DNA from: Phycisphaerae bacterium
Lineage (GTDB): Bacteria > Planctomycetota > Phycisphaerae > SM23-33
Assembly (NCBI GenBank): GCA_030745875.1
Contig: JASLNT010000038.1
Span: 1-64,000, forward strand
Length of the DNA stretch: 64,000 bases
Direction of reading: 5' to 3'
The notes below the pieces were generated by a model. That model did no database searches. It was not told the DNA's origin and worked only from the letters and a program-made list of their open reading frames with translations. Positions 24,441 to 33,779 of the stretch are shown one piece after another. Made by a program: the position numbers and the translations under genes. Within the stretch, counting starts at the first letter, position 1; each line of letters starts with the position of its first letter.

Positions 24441-25391
24441 ATGAAGACAAAACTCACAATCTTAAGCACGATTTTCCTCTCCGGTTGCTGTCTCTGCGGT
24501 AAGGCCCCGCGGATCGCCAATCCCCTCTCGCCAACTGAACCGTTCCGCATAGCGATTATTCCCGATACGCAGTGGGCGTCGCTAAAGTGGCCGGGGGTGC
24601 TTAAGACAACGACAAGGTGGATCGCCGCCAATCACGAATCGATGGACATTAAGTACGTCCTGCACGTTGGCGACATGGTCGAAAACGGGCACGCCGACGG
24701 CGAGTGGAAGAACTTTAACGCGGCAATGAGCGTATTGGATGGTAAGGTCCCGTATATCCTGGCGGTGGGAAATCACGACATCGGTAAAACCGCCGACGCC
24801 GGCGGCACGACGAAGTTCAACGAGTATTTTCCCCGCAAGCGATTTACGCAACTCGCAGGATTCGGAGGAACGTATCCCCGCAGGAAGAACGACAACTCAT
24901 ACCACACTTTTGATGCGGGCGGAATTGTCTGGCTGGTGATAGCTCTGAAATTCTGTCCGACAGATGAAGAACTCAAATGGGCCAACGACATCGTAGCCCT
25001 GCATCCGGGCCACCAGGTTATCGTCCTGACCCACTCGTACCTGACCCATCGCGGGCGGGACACAAGCGGGGAGAATATCTGGAACAGGTTCGTTAAATCG
25101 CACGAGAACATCCTGATGGTGCTGTGCGGTCACTTGTCGACTGTACACTACGTCTCGACGGGCGATAAAGGGAATAAAGTCTACGAAATGTTGTTCGATT
25201 GGCAGAACGACAGGCAACCCGAGCCCAACAGTTATTTCGTGCTGGCGGAAATCGATCCTGTCAGCAAGAGAATATCCATCCGCACATATTCACCGCTGCT
25301 CGACAACTACAAAACCGACCCCCGTGCAAAGTTCGAATTCCGCGATGTTAAATTCGTCTCAGATCGCAACGCCGCACTTACAGCGAATTGA
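24441..25391 (+). CDS. Calcineurin-like metallophosphoesterase lipoprotein
   Basis: A 316-aa protein with a lipoprotein signal (lipobox LSGC near residue 15). The metallophosphoesterase motifs appear in order: IIPDTQW (D-x-H/Q variant), LHVGDMVENG (GDxxE-like), LAVGNHD (GNHD), VLTHSY and CGHLS (GHxx). It should be a dinuclear-metal phosphoesterase on the outer surface; planctomycete relatives are often near sulfatases and glycosidases. Start ATG 24441 is chosen because it opens the lipoprotein signal and sits 7 nt after a promoter -10; a frame open from 24351 lacks a signal. The 3' end overlaps the convergent DUF6288 gene by 14 bp. Confidence 0.85.
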   Translation: MKTKLTILSTIFLSGCCLCGKAPRIANPLSPTEPFRIAIIPDTQWASLKWPGVLKTTTRWIAANHESMDIKYVLHVGDMVENGHADGEWKNFNAAMSVLDGKVPYILAVGNHDIGKTADAGGTTKFNEYFPRKRFTQLAGFGGTYPRRKNDNSYHTFDAGGIVWLVIALKFCPTDEELKWANDIVALHPGHQVIVLTHSYLTHRGRDTSGENIWNRFVKSHENILMVLCGHLSTVHYVSTGDKGNKVYEMLFDWQNDRQPEPNSYFVLAEIDPVSKRISIRTYSPLLDNYKTDPRAKFEFRDVKFVSDRNAALTAN

Positions 25392-27828
25392 GTCTCCGGA
25401 GCTTCGGGGGATTCTTGTCTGATTCAATCTTTGCGATCGTTTTGTCGATCTCTGCAATACTCGCCTGCATTAGTTTGGCCAGCCGCCTGTCACTGGTGAA
25501 ACGGCGTTTCAATTCCTTGAGTTCGCCAACAACCCCGCGAGCCGCCCCGCCGTAGCTTGCCAGAATCTTCAGGCACACCGGCGTTCTCCGGGCCTTGCCC
25601 CATGTCTCCAGCTTAATGATCTTCATGCACAATGGAATTCCTTCGGCGATTCGCAAACGGGCGAACAGGTCCAGGCCTTTCAGGCGAATGCCGCTGGCGA
25701 ACATCACGCCGCTGGGAGCCGGCTGGTCAATTGAACGATGAATCGCCTTCAGCAACGGTTTGATCTCTTCGTAGGTGAGACTTCTGTAGATCGAACTTAC
25801 CGCTCCGCGTGCTCGTCCGTCGTCGTTTGTCAGCAGCTTCTCGACCGCGGGATAAAGCAGGTTCCGGTCCACGCCCTTCAGGTCGCGTGCGATCAGTCCG
25901 TTCATACGCAACGCCCCGCCGGGATAGAACAGAGCAAAGCAAAGGTAGCGCTGCGTGAATTCACGCGGATCGTCCGGGTAGTTGCGGACGGCGAGTTTGA
26001 GCATGTCGGGCACGGCCTGCCGGGCTGGCTTGCCAATATCGGACAAGGCGTATGACGCCTGAATGCGAAGCCAGAGATCCGGATGATTCAGCAGTTTTCT
26101 CAGTGCGGGAACGGCTGCGGCGCCGCGAGCTTTCATGGCCCCAAGGGCCCGGCAGGCGCCATATCGCGGTGTCATATCCTTATCGCCGAGCATTGCTATC
26201 AACCGCGGTGCGATATTCTCGGATTTCTTGTCGGCCAGCACCGCAGCAGCACGGTATCGCACCGCCGACGACCAGCTTCGCAGGCGCACGAAGAGTTCGT
26301 CTGCGCTCATTGCCCGGTAGCGATCCACGCCTATATCCCACGAGCTGAACCCCCTGCCGGCATCGATCACGCCTTTGAGGTCGCGACCGCTGATCTTCGT
26401 TTTTGCGTTGGTGTTCTTGCCCGTGATGTAGAGCTTTTTAAGCGGAAGCGCACACGAGAGGATGTGCGATCCAGTGCAGTCCCAGTTTCCGTATTTGTGC
26501 TCGGACCCCGCCGAGCCCGCACCGCCCTGGTAAGGGAAGCCGCCGTCGGCGCGTCGGCCCAGATCGTAGAACCAGCGTTGTTCCTTGAGGAACGCCGCGG
26601 CCGCCTCATCGCCAGCCCGACTTGCGGCCAGCGGACCCCACAAATAGCTGAAATAGTTGCCCGTGTGGCCTCTTTCCCGTTCGTCGTACGAAGCGGTGAC
26701 CATTCGAGAGAAGAACGTGGCACCGGCGGTGTGGTTCTGTACGTCGAACATTACCGCAGCAATGGAGTTCTTCCCGTTGTCGTCGTGCACTGTCCATCCG
26801 GGCCTGTGATCGCCGTAGGGAATTGCGCCCTTGCCAATGTAAAAGCCGAAGAACTTGTTGCCGCGATCAATGGCCTTGGCGACGACGGCGTCGCGAACAC
26901 CGCACTTAACCGCCAGGACCAATGATGTCTGGCAGACCAGCCCGGCCTGATTCAGCGCACCGTATCCGCCCAGGGAGCCGTGTTCTCGTCCTCCGTTGGC
27001 CTGCGGCCAGGCCATACCGTGCCCCCAGGTGCCCACGCCGCTCTGCCCCCTGGCGATATTCGTGCTTAACTCCCGAATCGCCGGCAGGACGTACTTGTCG
27101 CCGGTGGCAAGGTAGTACTCGGTCAGGAACAGATTGGTGTATCCCCACCGCCAGGCGACCATGCCCTGGCCTCCGTGGAGTTTTAGCTTCAGATCGCTCG
27201 GACCGCACTTGCGGGCGAAATCGCGGACCATGGGCAGGTATTTGCTCTTGCCCGACGCCAGCAGGGCCAATGCGTTGATCTGTGCGGGAATACCGCCCCT
27301 GAGCCCCGTCGCTGCGATACGCCGACAGCCCGCGTCGAGGATTTTCGCGGACTTAGCGCAGTTGTAGGGCGCCGTTGCGCTATAGGCTCCCATGACCGGC
27401 AGCTTGATCGTGACGGTCTTCCTTACACCCTTTCGCCAGATCGTCAGCTTCAGCGCCCCGCGGGCTGAAAGCGTTTCGGCGTGGGCTATGGCGCGGCCGA
27501 AACTCTTGCGGGCGTCGTCGGTGAACGCCGAACCCCCCGCTCCAAGGATTACGTCGCCGACGACCAGCACGCCATCGGCTGGCGAGCCGCGGTCGACTTT
27601 CGTCACGAGAATCTGTCGGCTGTTGGTGGTCTCAAGTCTCCACGACCACATCCAGCCGCGAGCGCCGGTTGGCCCGAGGTTCCAATCATGGGACTTATCA
27701 GGCCGCCCGCCAGCCGTCAGGTCCGGAACCTTGGGGGCAGTCCTGGCCGCATCGCAAAACTCCGCGCCGCCGATCAGCACAACGGCCAGCATAATTGTCA
27801 GATTGCGCAACTTGTATGGATTCTTCAC
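25378..27828 (-). CDS. Secreted DUF6288 protein with PDZ-like and HEAT-like regions
   Basis: An 816-aa exported protein. After a signal peptide (LTIMLAVVLIGGAEFCDA), residues ~45-140 contain a PDZ-like module (TKVDRGSPADGVLVVGDVILGAGG) that matches my memory of the DUF6288 family. Residues ~150-480 form a helical toroid-like region with GMAWPQANGGREHG and HTGNYFSYLW, and the last third carries HEAT-like helices (RLIAMLGDKDMTPRYGACRALGAMKA). It could be a scaffold or a terpenoid-cyclase-fold enzyme; function is unknown. GTG 27828 is taken as start because it opens the signal and has GCGGA upstream; a TTG at 27861 is in frame. Confidence 0.78.
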   Translation of the reverse strand: MKNPYKLRNLTIMLAVVLIGGAEFCDAARTAPKVPDLTAGGRPDKSHDWNLGPTGARGWMWSWRLETTNSRQILVTKVDRGSPADGVLVVGDVILGAGGSAFTDDARKSFGRAIAHAETLSARGALKLTIWRKGVRKTVTIKLPVMGAYSATAPYNCAKSAKILDAGCRRIAATGLRGGIPAQINALALLASGKSKYLPMVRDFARKCGPSDLKLKLHGGQGMVAWRWGYTNLFLTEYYLATGDKYVLPAIRELSTNIARGQSGVGTWGHGMAWPQANGGREHGSLGGYGALNQAGLVCQTSLVLAVKCGVRDAVVAKAIDRGNKFFGFYIGKGAIPYGDHRPGWTVHDDNGKNSIAAVMFDVQNHTAGATFFSRMVTASYDERERGHTGNYFSYLWGPLAASRAGDEAAAAFLKEQRWFYDLGRRADGGFPYQGGAGSAGSEHKYGNWDCTGSHILSCALPLKKLYITGKNTNAKTKISGRDLKGVIDAGRGFSSWDIGVDRYRAMSADELFVRLRSWSSAVRYRAAAVLADKKSENIAPRLIAMLGDKDMTPRYGACRALGAMKARGAAAVPALRKLLNHPDLWLRIQASYALSDIGKPARQAVPDMLKLAVRNYPDDPREFTQRYLCFALFYPGGALRMNGLIARDLKGVDRNLLYPAVEKLLTNDDGRARGAVSSIYRSLTYEEIKPLLKAIHRSIDQPAPSGVMFASGIRLKGLDLFARLRIAEGIPLCMKIIKLETWGKARRTPVCLKILASYGGAARGVVGELKELKRRFTSDRRLAKLMQASIAEIDKTIAKIESDKNPPKLRRLNSL

Positions 27829-27950
27829 GTTAGATCCGCCTTCTTGGTTAGGGTGAGACAAGACGGAAGATCATACACAAATATGCATCCCCTTGCACGA
27901 TTCTTCGGTTCGATATACCCTACGGATTCGCCTCGCATATGGAGAACGTC

Positions 27951-30938
27951 ATGACAACCAACCGAGAATTCAGGCCCGCGCCACTCCTGATCGCAGCAGT
28001 TGCGATCCTGGCCGCCTGCACGCCCGCTATCGCCAAGCCGCCAACCATCCTGCAATACTCCAGAAAAGCGACCTGGTTTGAAACTCTGACTGTAAGCTGG
28101 ACAGCCCAACGTGCGAAAATGCAGGCCGACAAGTCGCTGGCGGGCAAGCTCTTGTCCAAGGACCGCGGGGCGTGGCATCTGTACTTGCCGAAGCTCTTTG
28201 CCGACTTCAACACGCCCGGAGGGTTGCGTCAGATATACCGGGAACGAGCCGACCTGATCTGGGATACATTCCTCCGGGCCAACAACGGCAAGCTGAAGAC
28301 GCTGGCCGAAGGGTACGCCGCACACTGTCGCAGCGAAGACAAGGAACTCGCGGCCAGTCTCGCCGCAGCGACCAGAGACGCAGCAGACGTGGGCAAAGTG
28401 CGGAATCTGTATTACAGAGCAATGGCGTTCGAGGCGGTCGAACTGGCTGGGCGGACGATCGATTTTGTCGAGAAGTCCGTCAAACTGCCCGCGAAGCGAA
28501 AGCAGATGGACGCACTGTCGGCGAAGGTGAACTCCGCCGACAAATCCACCGACTGGCTGACGCTGTACGAACGAATTTCCGCCCTGCGCAGGCGGATCAT
28601 ATTCAGCCACCCCGCCCTGGACTTTCAAACGCTCCTGATCAACAAACACAGCCCGCCGCTCTACAGCCACAACTGCGACCAGTACCTCGCCCGCCACGCT
28701 CGCGGCGGACCGGGCCTGACGCTGCTGACGAACTGGAAGACCGCGCCCAAAGCCACATCGCTTCTCGGCGACAAGCTGCCGGCTGGAGATGTTAACCACC
28801 CCACGCTCTCGCCCGACGCAAAGAAAGTGATCTTCGCCTACTGCTGCAAATCGAAAAACCGCGCCGATATCGACAAGCATCCGGGCGGCTACTTCATCTA
28901 CGAAGCCGCGACTGACGGTTCGTGGGTCAAACAGCTCACCGGCACGAAAGCCGACAAGAAGGAGACCATCGACGGTCGCAGCACGGTCGAGGTCGAAGAC
29001 TTCGACCCGTGCTATTTGCCCGGAGGCGGGTTCGCGTTTACCTCTACACGAAGCCAGAACTACGGACGATGTCACGGCGGCAGATATACCCCCGCCTACC
29101 TGATCTACGCCGCCGACGCCGACGGATCCGCCATCCGCCCGATCTCGTACGCCGAAGGAAACGAGCACTTCCCATCGATGCTCAATGACGGGCGCATAGT
29201 TTTCACGCGTTGGGAGTACAACAATCGCAACCAGATCGCCTTTCACAAACTCTGGACGATCCGTCCGGACGGCACGGGGGTGGCGAATTTCTACGGAGTA
29301 AACTCCGCCACGCCCTGGGCGAACACATACCACGACGCTAAGGCGCCCCATTGGTACGATGACGTTCCCGCCGAGCAGAAGAGCAATATCCTGCCCTACA
29401 TGATCTCCCAGACCCGCGCGATCCCCAACTCGCGAAAAGTCGTCGCCACAGCCACCGCCCACCATTGTTACACGTCCGGCACGCTGATCGTGATCGATCC
29501 CGACAAGGGCGAAGACGGTTTTGAACCGATAGCAAAAATCACGCCCAAGGTCCCATATCCCGAAGCCGAGGGTTGGGGCTATCCGGGCCAGTACATGACA
29601 CCCTGTCCCGTCAACGAAGACCTGTTCTTCGCAGGCTACAGCCCCAATCCGATAAACAAACAGAGGAAGCCCACACTGTCGTGGGGGCACGGTATCGTTC
29701 TGGTCGACACTCTCGGCGGGCGCGAGCCGATCTACGTTGACCCGAGCATCTCGTGCGTATCTCCCCTGCCGCTGACGCCGCGAAAGGCCCCGCCCGTAAT
29801 CCCGTCGCAGTTGCCCGAAACATCGGACGATACCGCGACGCTGATCGTTCAAAACGTATACCTCACGCGAGACGATCCCAAAGGGCTCATTAAAAAAGGC
29901 GATATCAAGTCACTTCGCGTAATCGAGATGATAAACCTCCCGTCGCGCGGATCGTTCTGGGCCGGTGAACGCGAAGACTTCGCACGCAAGATATGGGGCG
30001 CGGTCCCGGTCAACGAAGACGGGTCGGTGATGTTCAAGGTTCCGGCCCGCAAGACGCTGTACATCCAATCCTTGGACAGTAACGGAATGGCCCTTATGAC
30101 GCTCCGGAGCCTGTTTCACCTAATGCCCGGCGAGAGGCGGAGCTGCATCGGATGCCACGAACCGCCCGGGACCCCGCCGGTCGCGCGATTCAGCGCAATG
30201 AAGCAACCGCCCAGGAAACTACAAGCCCCCGCCGGACCGGATTATCCCGGAGGGTTCAGTTTCAAGCGCACCGTCCAGCCCGTGCTCGACCGCTATTGCA
30301 TCAAGTGTCACGGGCTCGAAAAGTCCGAGGGTAAGCTCAACCTCCTCGGAGCTCTGGGCAAGACCCATGGCCCTCGATACACCCGCGCGGGCAAGAACGG
30401 CGGATGGGCGTACATTCCCCAATACACCAACAGTTGGAAAAGCCTCATCACGCATCCGGGCCTGGTGAAGGTCGCCATACGAAAGTCAAACTTCGGACCC
30501 ACGTCCGAGTCCGTCAACTCCCGCCCCAAGGAACTTTTCGCCCACGCAGGCAAACTCGTACCGCTGCTCTTGAAGGGGCATGCGAAAGTGAAGCTCGACC
30601 GCGACAGTTTCCAGCGTCTCGCCGCCTGGGCCGACATGAACTACATCCGCTACGGCGACTACAAGCAAAGAGGCAAGGTCGAATGGATCGTGCCCCACAA
30701 GAACGCCCAGGCCGCCTTGCGGGCGTACGTCAAGGAACTGTTCGGCCAGAAACTCGCCTCACAGCCCATCGAGACGCTGGTCAACGTAGCCCAGCCCAAT
30801 GAGAGCCGCATCCTCAAAGCTCCCCTGCCCGTCTCGGCTGGCGGATGGGGACAGATCGCAAACGGCTATATGTCGACAAAGGGCACCCGTTACGCCAAGA
30901 TGCTAAGACTGGTCGTTAACTGCACAAAACCGAAGTAG
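27951..30938 (+). CDS. Secreted HZS-alpha-like protein with two CxxCH motifs
   Basis: A 995-aa exported protein with a signal peptide (LLIAAVAILAACTPAIA). Residues ~35-260 are helical and specific to this protein. A TolB-like propeller then shows LSPDAKKVIFAYC, DFDPCYLPGGGFAFTST and FPSMLNDGRIVFTRWEY. The C-terminal third carries the haem-type motifs CIGCH at Cys732 and CIKCH at Cys783. Those blocks are close in wording to the protein at 4422 (PCYLPxGxxxFTST, GRVIYIRWEY/GRIVFTRWEY, SCIGCHE), but this one lacks the FGE domain and has the extra helical domain. An electron-transfer or substrate-sensing role outside the cell is inferred. ATG 27951 has GGAG 6 nt upstream; ATG 27939 is in frame. 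Confidence 0.82.
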   Translation: MTTNREFRPAPLLIAAVAILAACTPAIAKPPTILQYSRKATWFETLTVSWTAQRAKMQADKSLAGKLLSKDRGAWHLYLPKLFADFNTPGGLRQIYRERADLIWDTFLRANNGKLKTLAEGYAAHCRSEDKELAASLAAATRDAADVGKVRNLYYRAMAFEAVELAGRTIDFVEKSVKLPAKRKQMDALSAKVNSADKSTDWLTLYERISALRRRIIFSHPALDFQTLLINKHSPPLYSHNCDQYLARHARGGPGLTLLTNWKTAPKATSLLGDKLPAGDVNHPTLSPDAKKVIFAYCCKSKNRADIDKHPGGYFIYEAATDGSWVKQLTGTKADKKETIDGRSTVEVEDFDPCYLPGGGFAFTSTRSQNYGRCHGGRYTPAYLIYAADADGSAIRPISYAEGNEHFPSMLNDGRIVFTRWEYNNRNQIAFHKLWTIRPDGTGVANFYGVNSATPWANTYHDAKAPHWYDDVPAEQKSNILPYMISQTRAIPNSRKVVATATAHHCYTSGTLIVIDPDKGEDGFEPIAKITPKVPYPEAEGWGYPGQYMTPCPVNEDLFFAGYSPNPINKQRKPTLSWGHGIVLVDTLGGREPIYVDPSISCVSPLPLTPRKAPPVIPSQLPETSDDTATLIVQNVYLTRDDPKGLIKKGDIKSLRVIEMINLPSRGSFWAGEREDFARKIWGAVPVNEDGSVMFKVPARKTLYIQSLDSNGMALMTLRSLFHLMPGERRSCIGCHEPPGTPPVARFSAMKQPPRKLQAPAGPDYPGGFSFKRTVQPVLDRYCIKCHGLEKSEGKLNLLGALGKTHGPRYTRAGKNGGWAYIPQYTNSWKSLITHPGLVKVAIRKSNFGPTSESVNSRPKELFAHAGKLVPLLLKGHAKVKLDRDSFQRLAAWADMNYIRYGDYKQRGKVEWIVPHKNAQAALRAYVKELFGQKLASQPIETLVNVAQPNESRILKAPLPVSAGGWGQIANGYMSTKGTRYAKMLRLVVNCTKPK

Positions 30939-30948
30939 CCCGGCGGGG

Positions 30949-32304
30949 TCAGGGCGAATAGTAGTTGTGGCATTGCTTGAGCCTGCGATAGTTGCGGTCC
31001 GTCCAGAGGCGTTTTCGCTTCGCGCGGGGGTTGAGTGCGGTGTTGCTATAAACGTGCAACTCGGTTCCGTTGAGGACGATGATCTCCTCCCGCCAATCGC
31101 CGCTCACGTCGGCGACGTAGAGGCGATCGGCTTTTTCCGTAAAGCGCGCGACGAATTTGCCCGTCAGAGGTTCGAATATGCAGACATCTCCGCTGCGGTG
31201 ACGTTCCTTGGCGCATGCGAGTTGCTGGGGCTTGCCCGTCCAGTCAATCTTGTGAATCACTTCGACGCCGCTATCTGTCCAACCTTTAGGGGCGACGTCG
31301 TCCATCTTGTAATCGAAAACGAGCTTACCTGAAGAATCGAACACAAATGGCTTCTGGTGCGTGTTGTGGCGGGACCGACACCAGATGAATATTTCGTCGG
31401 AGTTGCGTTTGAACCGTCCGACAACCGCGTTCTGCGGTTCGCTACGTTTGAAATCCTTCCGCCAGATCGCCCCTTCAGGCCCGAGCACTTGAACGCAATT
31501 GGAGCCTTCTTCAAGCAGGATTACCTCAAGCCCTTTAACGTCCGGTCTAACGTCGGAGACAAACACGCTGTCCATATGCCCGCGGAACTTCGAAGCGCGA
31601 GTTATCAACTTGCCGTCAGCGGAAAACACAGTAGCCCCGAGCACTTCGTCCCTCCCATCGCCGTTGATGTCAGCCAGGCGTGCTGCATTGTGTGCGCATG
31701 AAACGAATCTGTCAGTCTCCCACAGCGGGCCATCGCCCTTCAGGAGCTTATCGACAGCATACGCCACCAGGAATCTGCCCGTCCGATACCCGCGTGCGTT
31801 CGTAGCCTGCAGCAGGATGTCTCGATCGGCTCGGATTCCCCGAAAATCGGCGATCATGGCGACTTCCCATCGATCGGCGCCCTTGGGGATGGGCGGTCTT
31901 GCGCTGGCCTCCTGACGCCCGGTCGCACCATCCACAACATGCAGCACGGAGCCTTTCGTCAGGAATACAACTTCGCACTTCCCGTCTCCGTCTACGTCCC
32001 CGGCGGCCGTTCCGGGACCATGATGTCCGGGAAGGCCTTTAGACTCACTTTGCCCGCCGACCCCTATCGCCAATTCCTTGCCCCACAGCTTTTTCCCGTC
32101 GTTCCCATACACCGCCACATGCCCCGGTACAGTGACGAGATAGTCCATTTTCCCATCGTTGTTAACATCAGCGACAATTATCCCACCGGCTGAATCCTTC
32201 GGAGCAGGTATGTCGAGTTTGATGACTTGCTTCTTGACCGCCCCCAACGCCCCACAACAACACACGCTTAGTATGGCGACTGCGGTTAGAGTCAATCTGC
32301 TCAT
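30949..32304 (-). CDS. Secreted FG-GAP/VCBS-type calcium-binding propeller, PL11-like
   Basis: A 451-aa exported protein with a Cys-rich signal peptide (LTAVAILSVCCCGALGA). The mature part is a beta-propeller studded with calcium loops: DVNNDGKMDYLV, DVDGDGKCEVVF, DINGDGRDEVLG. Wording such as GTAAGDVDGDG, ATVFSADGKLI, GHMDSVFVSDVRPDVKGLEVI and FIWCRSRHN resembles the rhamnogalacturonan lyase PL11 fold. It is shorter than typical PL11 enzymes, so binding without catalysis is also possible. GGGAG precedes ATG 32304. It converges with the HZS-alpha-like gene, leaving 10 bp. Confidence 0.75.
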   Translation of the reverse strand: MSRLTLTAVAILSVCCCGALGAVKKQVIKLDIPAPKDSAGGIIVADVNNDGKMDYLVTVPGHVAVYGNDGKKLWGKELAIGVGGQSESKGLPGHHGPGTAAGDVDGDGKCEVVFLTKGSVLHVVDGATGRQEASARPPIPKGADRWEVAMIADFRGIRADRDILLQATNARGYRTGRFLVAYAVDKLLKGDGPLWETDRFVSCAHNAARLADINGDGRDEVLGATVFSADGKLITRASKFRGHMDSVFVSDVRPDVKGLEVILLEEGSNCVQVLGPEGAIWRKDFKRSEPQNAVVGRFKRNSDEIFIWCRSRHNTHQKPFVFDSSGKLVFDYKMDDVAPKGWTDSGVEVIHKIDWTGKPQQLACAKERHRSGDVCIFEPLTGKFVARFTEKADRLYVADVSGDWREEIIVLNGTELHVYSNTALNPRAKRKRLWTDRNYRRLKQCHNYYSP

Positions 32305-32394
32305 GGTTGTTTCTCCCTGCTGCGTTTACGGGATGCGGCTTACGGCTAATCGTATCGACGCGAGCAGCGAACCACAAGGCGGCGGGCTGCAAAA

Positions 32395-32424
32395 CTGGCA
32401 TCCGGGGCTCGGGGCCTCTATAGT
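32395..32424 (+). promoter_or_regulatory. Promoter of the phosphoesterase/transferase pair, leaderless type
   Basis: CTGGCA at 32395-32400 and TATAGT at 32419-32424 have an 18-bp spacer. Six nt separate the -10 box from the ATG at 32431, and there is no Shine-Dalgarno. Confidence 0.5.
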
Positions 32425-32430
32425 ACCGCC

Positions 32431-33150
32431 ATGCCAACAGGATACGTAATTTCGGATCTGCACATGTTCGCTCGCTGGTCCAGACCGGGCAAATATATCG
32501 AACGCATGAACCAGGCGGCCCGCCAGGCGGACTTCTTCGTACTCAACGGAGATATTTTCGATTTGCGATGGAGCGTCCTGCCCGGAATTGAAGCCACCGT
32601 CGACGCGGCGATAGATTGGCTTGAACGTTTCGCGACAGACCATCCGGATTGCACGGTCTATTATGTCCTGGGCAATCACGACGACTTCACCGGCCTGGCC
32701 AGCCGTCTGACTGAACTGGCCGAGAGGATTGATAACTTCGAGTGGCGCCCGGCGTACTTGCGGATAGGCGGGGCGCTGTTCACTCACGGAGACCTTTTCT
32801 GGCGAGATGGGCGTAATCCGTTTAATCGCCGCCTTCAGACGTCCGCCGTACATATATCGAGGCTGGTCGGGTGGATTTATCATCTCATCCACACCATTCA
32901 GGCAACTCGCGTGTTCCACGCCATGTGGCCGCCGCGACGATGCGCCAGTCACATCGCCAAGTCTCTCGCCAACGCGCCGAAGGGCATGACCGAGGGCATC
33001 ACCGATGTCTACTGCGGGCACACTCACGTTGCCGTTTCCGACTTTGCACACAAAGACATCACGTTTCACAATACGGGATCGGGCATCAGGGGCCTTCGGT
33101 GCAATATGTGCAAGGTCTCGAGTACCGACGGATGCGAGGTGTCCCAGTGA
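32431..33150 (+). CDS. Calcineurin-like phosphoesterase, LpxH-like
   Basis: A 239-aa cytoplasmic metallophosphoesterase with all motifs: VISDLHM (DxH), LNGDIFDLRW (GDxxD), VLGNHDD (GNHD), FTHGDLF and CGHTHVA (GHTH). The arrangement resembles UDP-2,3-diacylglucosamine pyrophosphatase LpxH, a lipid A enzyme, but a related nucleotide- or lipid-phosphate hydrolase is possible. Its stop overlaps the start of a CDP-alcohol phosphatidyltransferase by 4 bp (GTGA), so the two are translationally coupled, which supports a role in phospholipid or envelope lipid metabolism. Confidence 0.82.
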   Translation: MPTGYVISDLHMFARWSRPGKYIERMNQAARQADFFVLNGDIFDLRWSVLPGIEATVDAAIDWLERFATDHPDCTVYYVLGNHDDFTGLASRLTELAERIDNFEWRPAYLRIGGALFTHGDLFWRDGRNPFNRRLQTSAVHISRLVGWIYHLIHTIQATRVFHAMWPPRRCASHIAKSLANAPKGMTEGITDVYCGHTHVAVSDFAHKDITFHNTGSGIRGLRCNMCKVSSTDGCEVSQ

Positions 33151-33764
33151 CTGCAGGCTCCGCCGACAAGCCCCCGGCTGACTGCTATTCATCAGCCGAC
33201 AGAAAACTGATGATCTGGGGTCAGGAGGTGCGCCGAAAACTTCTCGGTCCGCTGCTGTGGTTAATGGTGAAGTGTCGCATCTCCGCCGACCTCCTCACAC
33301 TTGCGTCTCTTGCGGCGGGGCTTGCGTTTTGCCCGGTGTATTTCTTCTGCAAGCCCGCAGCGTTGGGTTTACTGGCGTTGCATGTGTGTCTTGACGGTTT
33401 AGATGGACCGCTGGCCCGTTACGTGGGGACGGCCTGTCGCAAGGGCTCGTTCACCGACACCATGACCGACCAGATTGTGGTTGCGGCTTCCACGATAACG
33501 CTTATCGTGGGAAAGGTCGTCTGGGTGGTTCCGGGCGCGTGCTACATCTTCATCTACACCGTGGTAGTCGCGTTTTCGATGATCCGAAATGCTCTTAAGA
33601 TTCCTTACGCATGGCTGGTTCGCCCGCGATTCTTCGTCTACGCATGGTTTGCAATAGAACTATATGTCCTGCCCGGCAGCATCGATTATGTCCTCTGGGC
33701 GTTCACCGGATTGCTGCTGGCCAAAATGATCTCCGGGTTCGTTCAGATAAGAAGGCGTCTTTAA
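33147..33764 (+). CDS. CDP-alcohol phosphatidyltransferase
   Basis: A 205-aa integral membrane enzyme with the complete CDP-alcohol phosphotransferase motif D-x2-DG-x2-AR-x8-G-x3-D-x3-D (DGLDGPLAR, then G, D and D in KGSFTDTMTD). It transfers a CDP-activated lipid or alcohol, for example CDP-diacylglycerol to glycerol phosphate or inositol phosphate; the acceptor is not readable. About five membrane segments follow. Start GTG 33147 is preferred because it overlaps the upstream stop as GTGA and has GAGGTG before it; ATG 33132 is an alternative. It is coupled to the LpxH-like gene. Confidence 0.85.
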   Translation: MTAGSADKPPADCYSSADRKLMIWGQEVRRKLLGPLLWLMVKCRISADLLTLASLAAGLAFCPVYFFCKPAALGLLALHVCLDGLDGPLARYVGTACRKGSFTDTMTDQIVVAASTITLIVGKVVWVVPGACYIFIYTVVVAFSMIRNALKIPYAWLVRPRFFVYAWFAIELYVLPGSIDYVLWAFTGLLLAKMISGFVQIRRRL

Positions 33765-33779
33765 CAAGGAGCGTATCCA

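Noticed and set aside
27825-29852. Minus-strand ORF of 675 codons opposite the second HZS-alpha-like gene
   Set aside because: The + strand protein has a signal peptide, Shine-Dalgarno and family motifs; the antisense frame has none.
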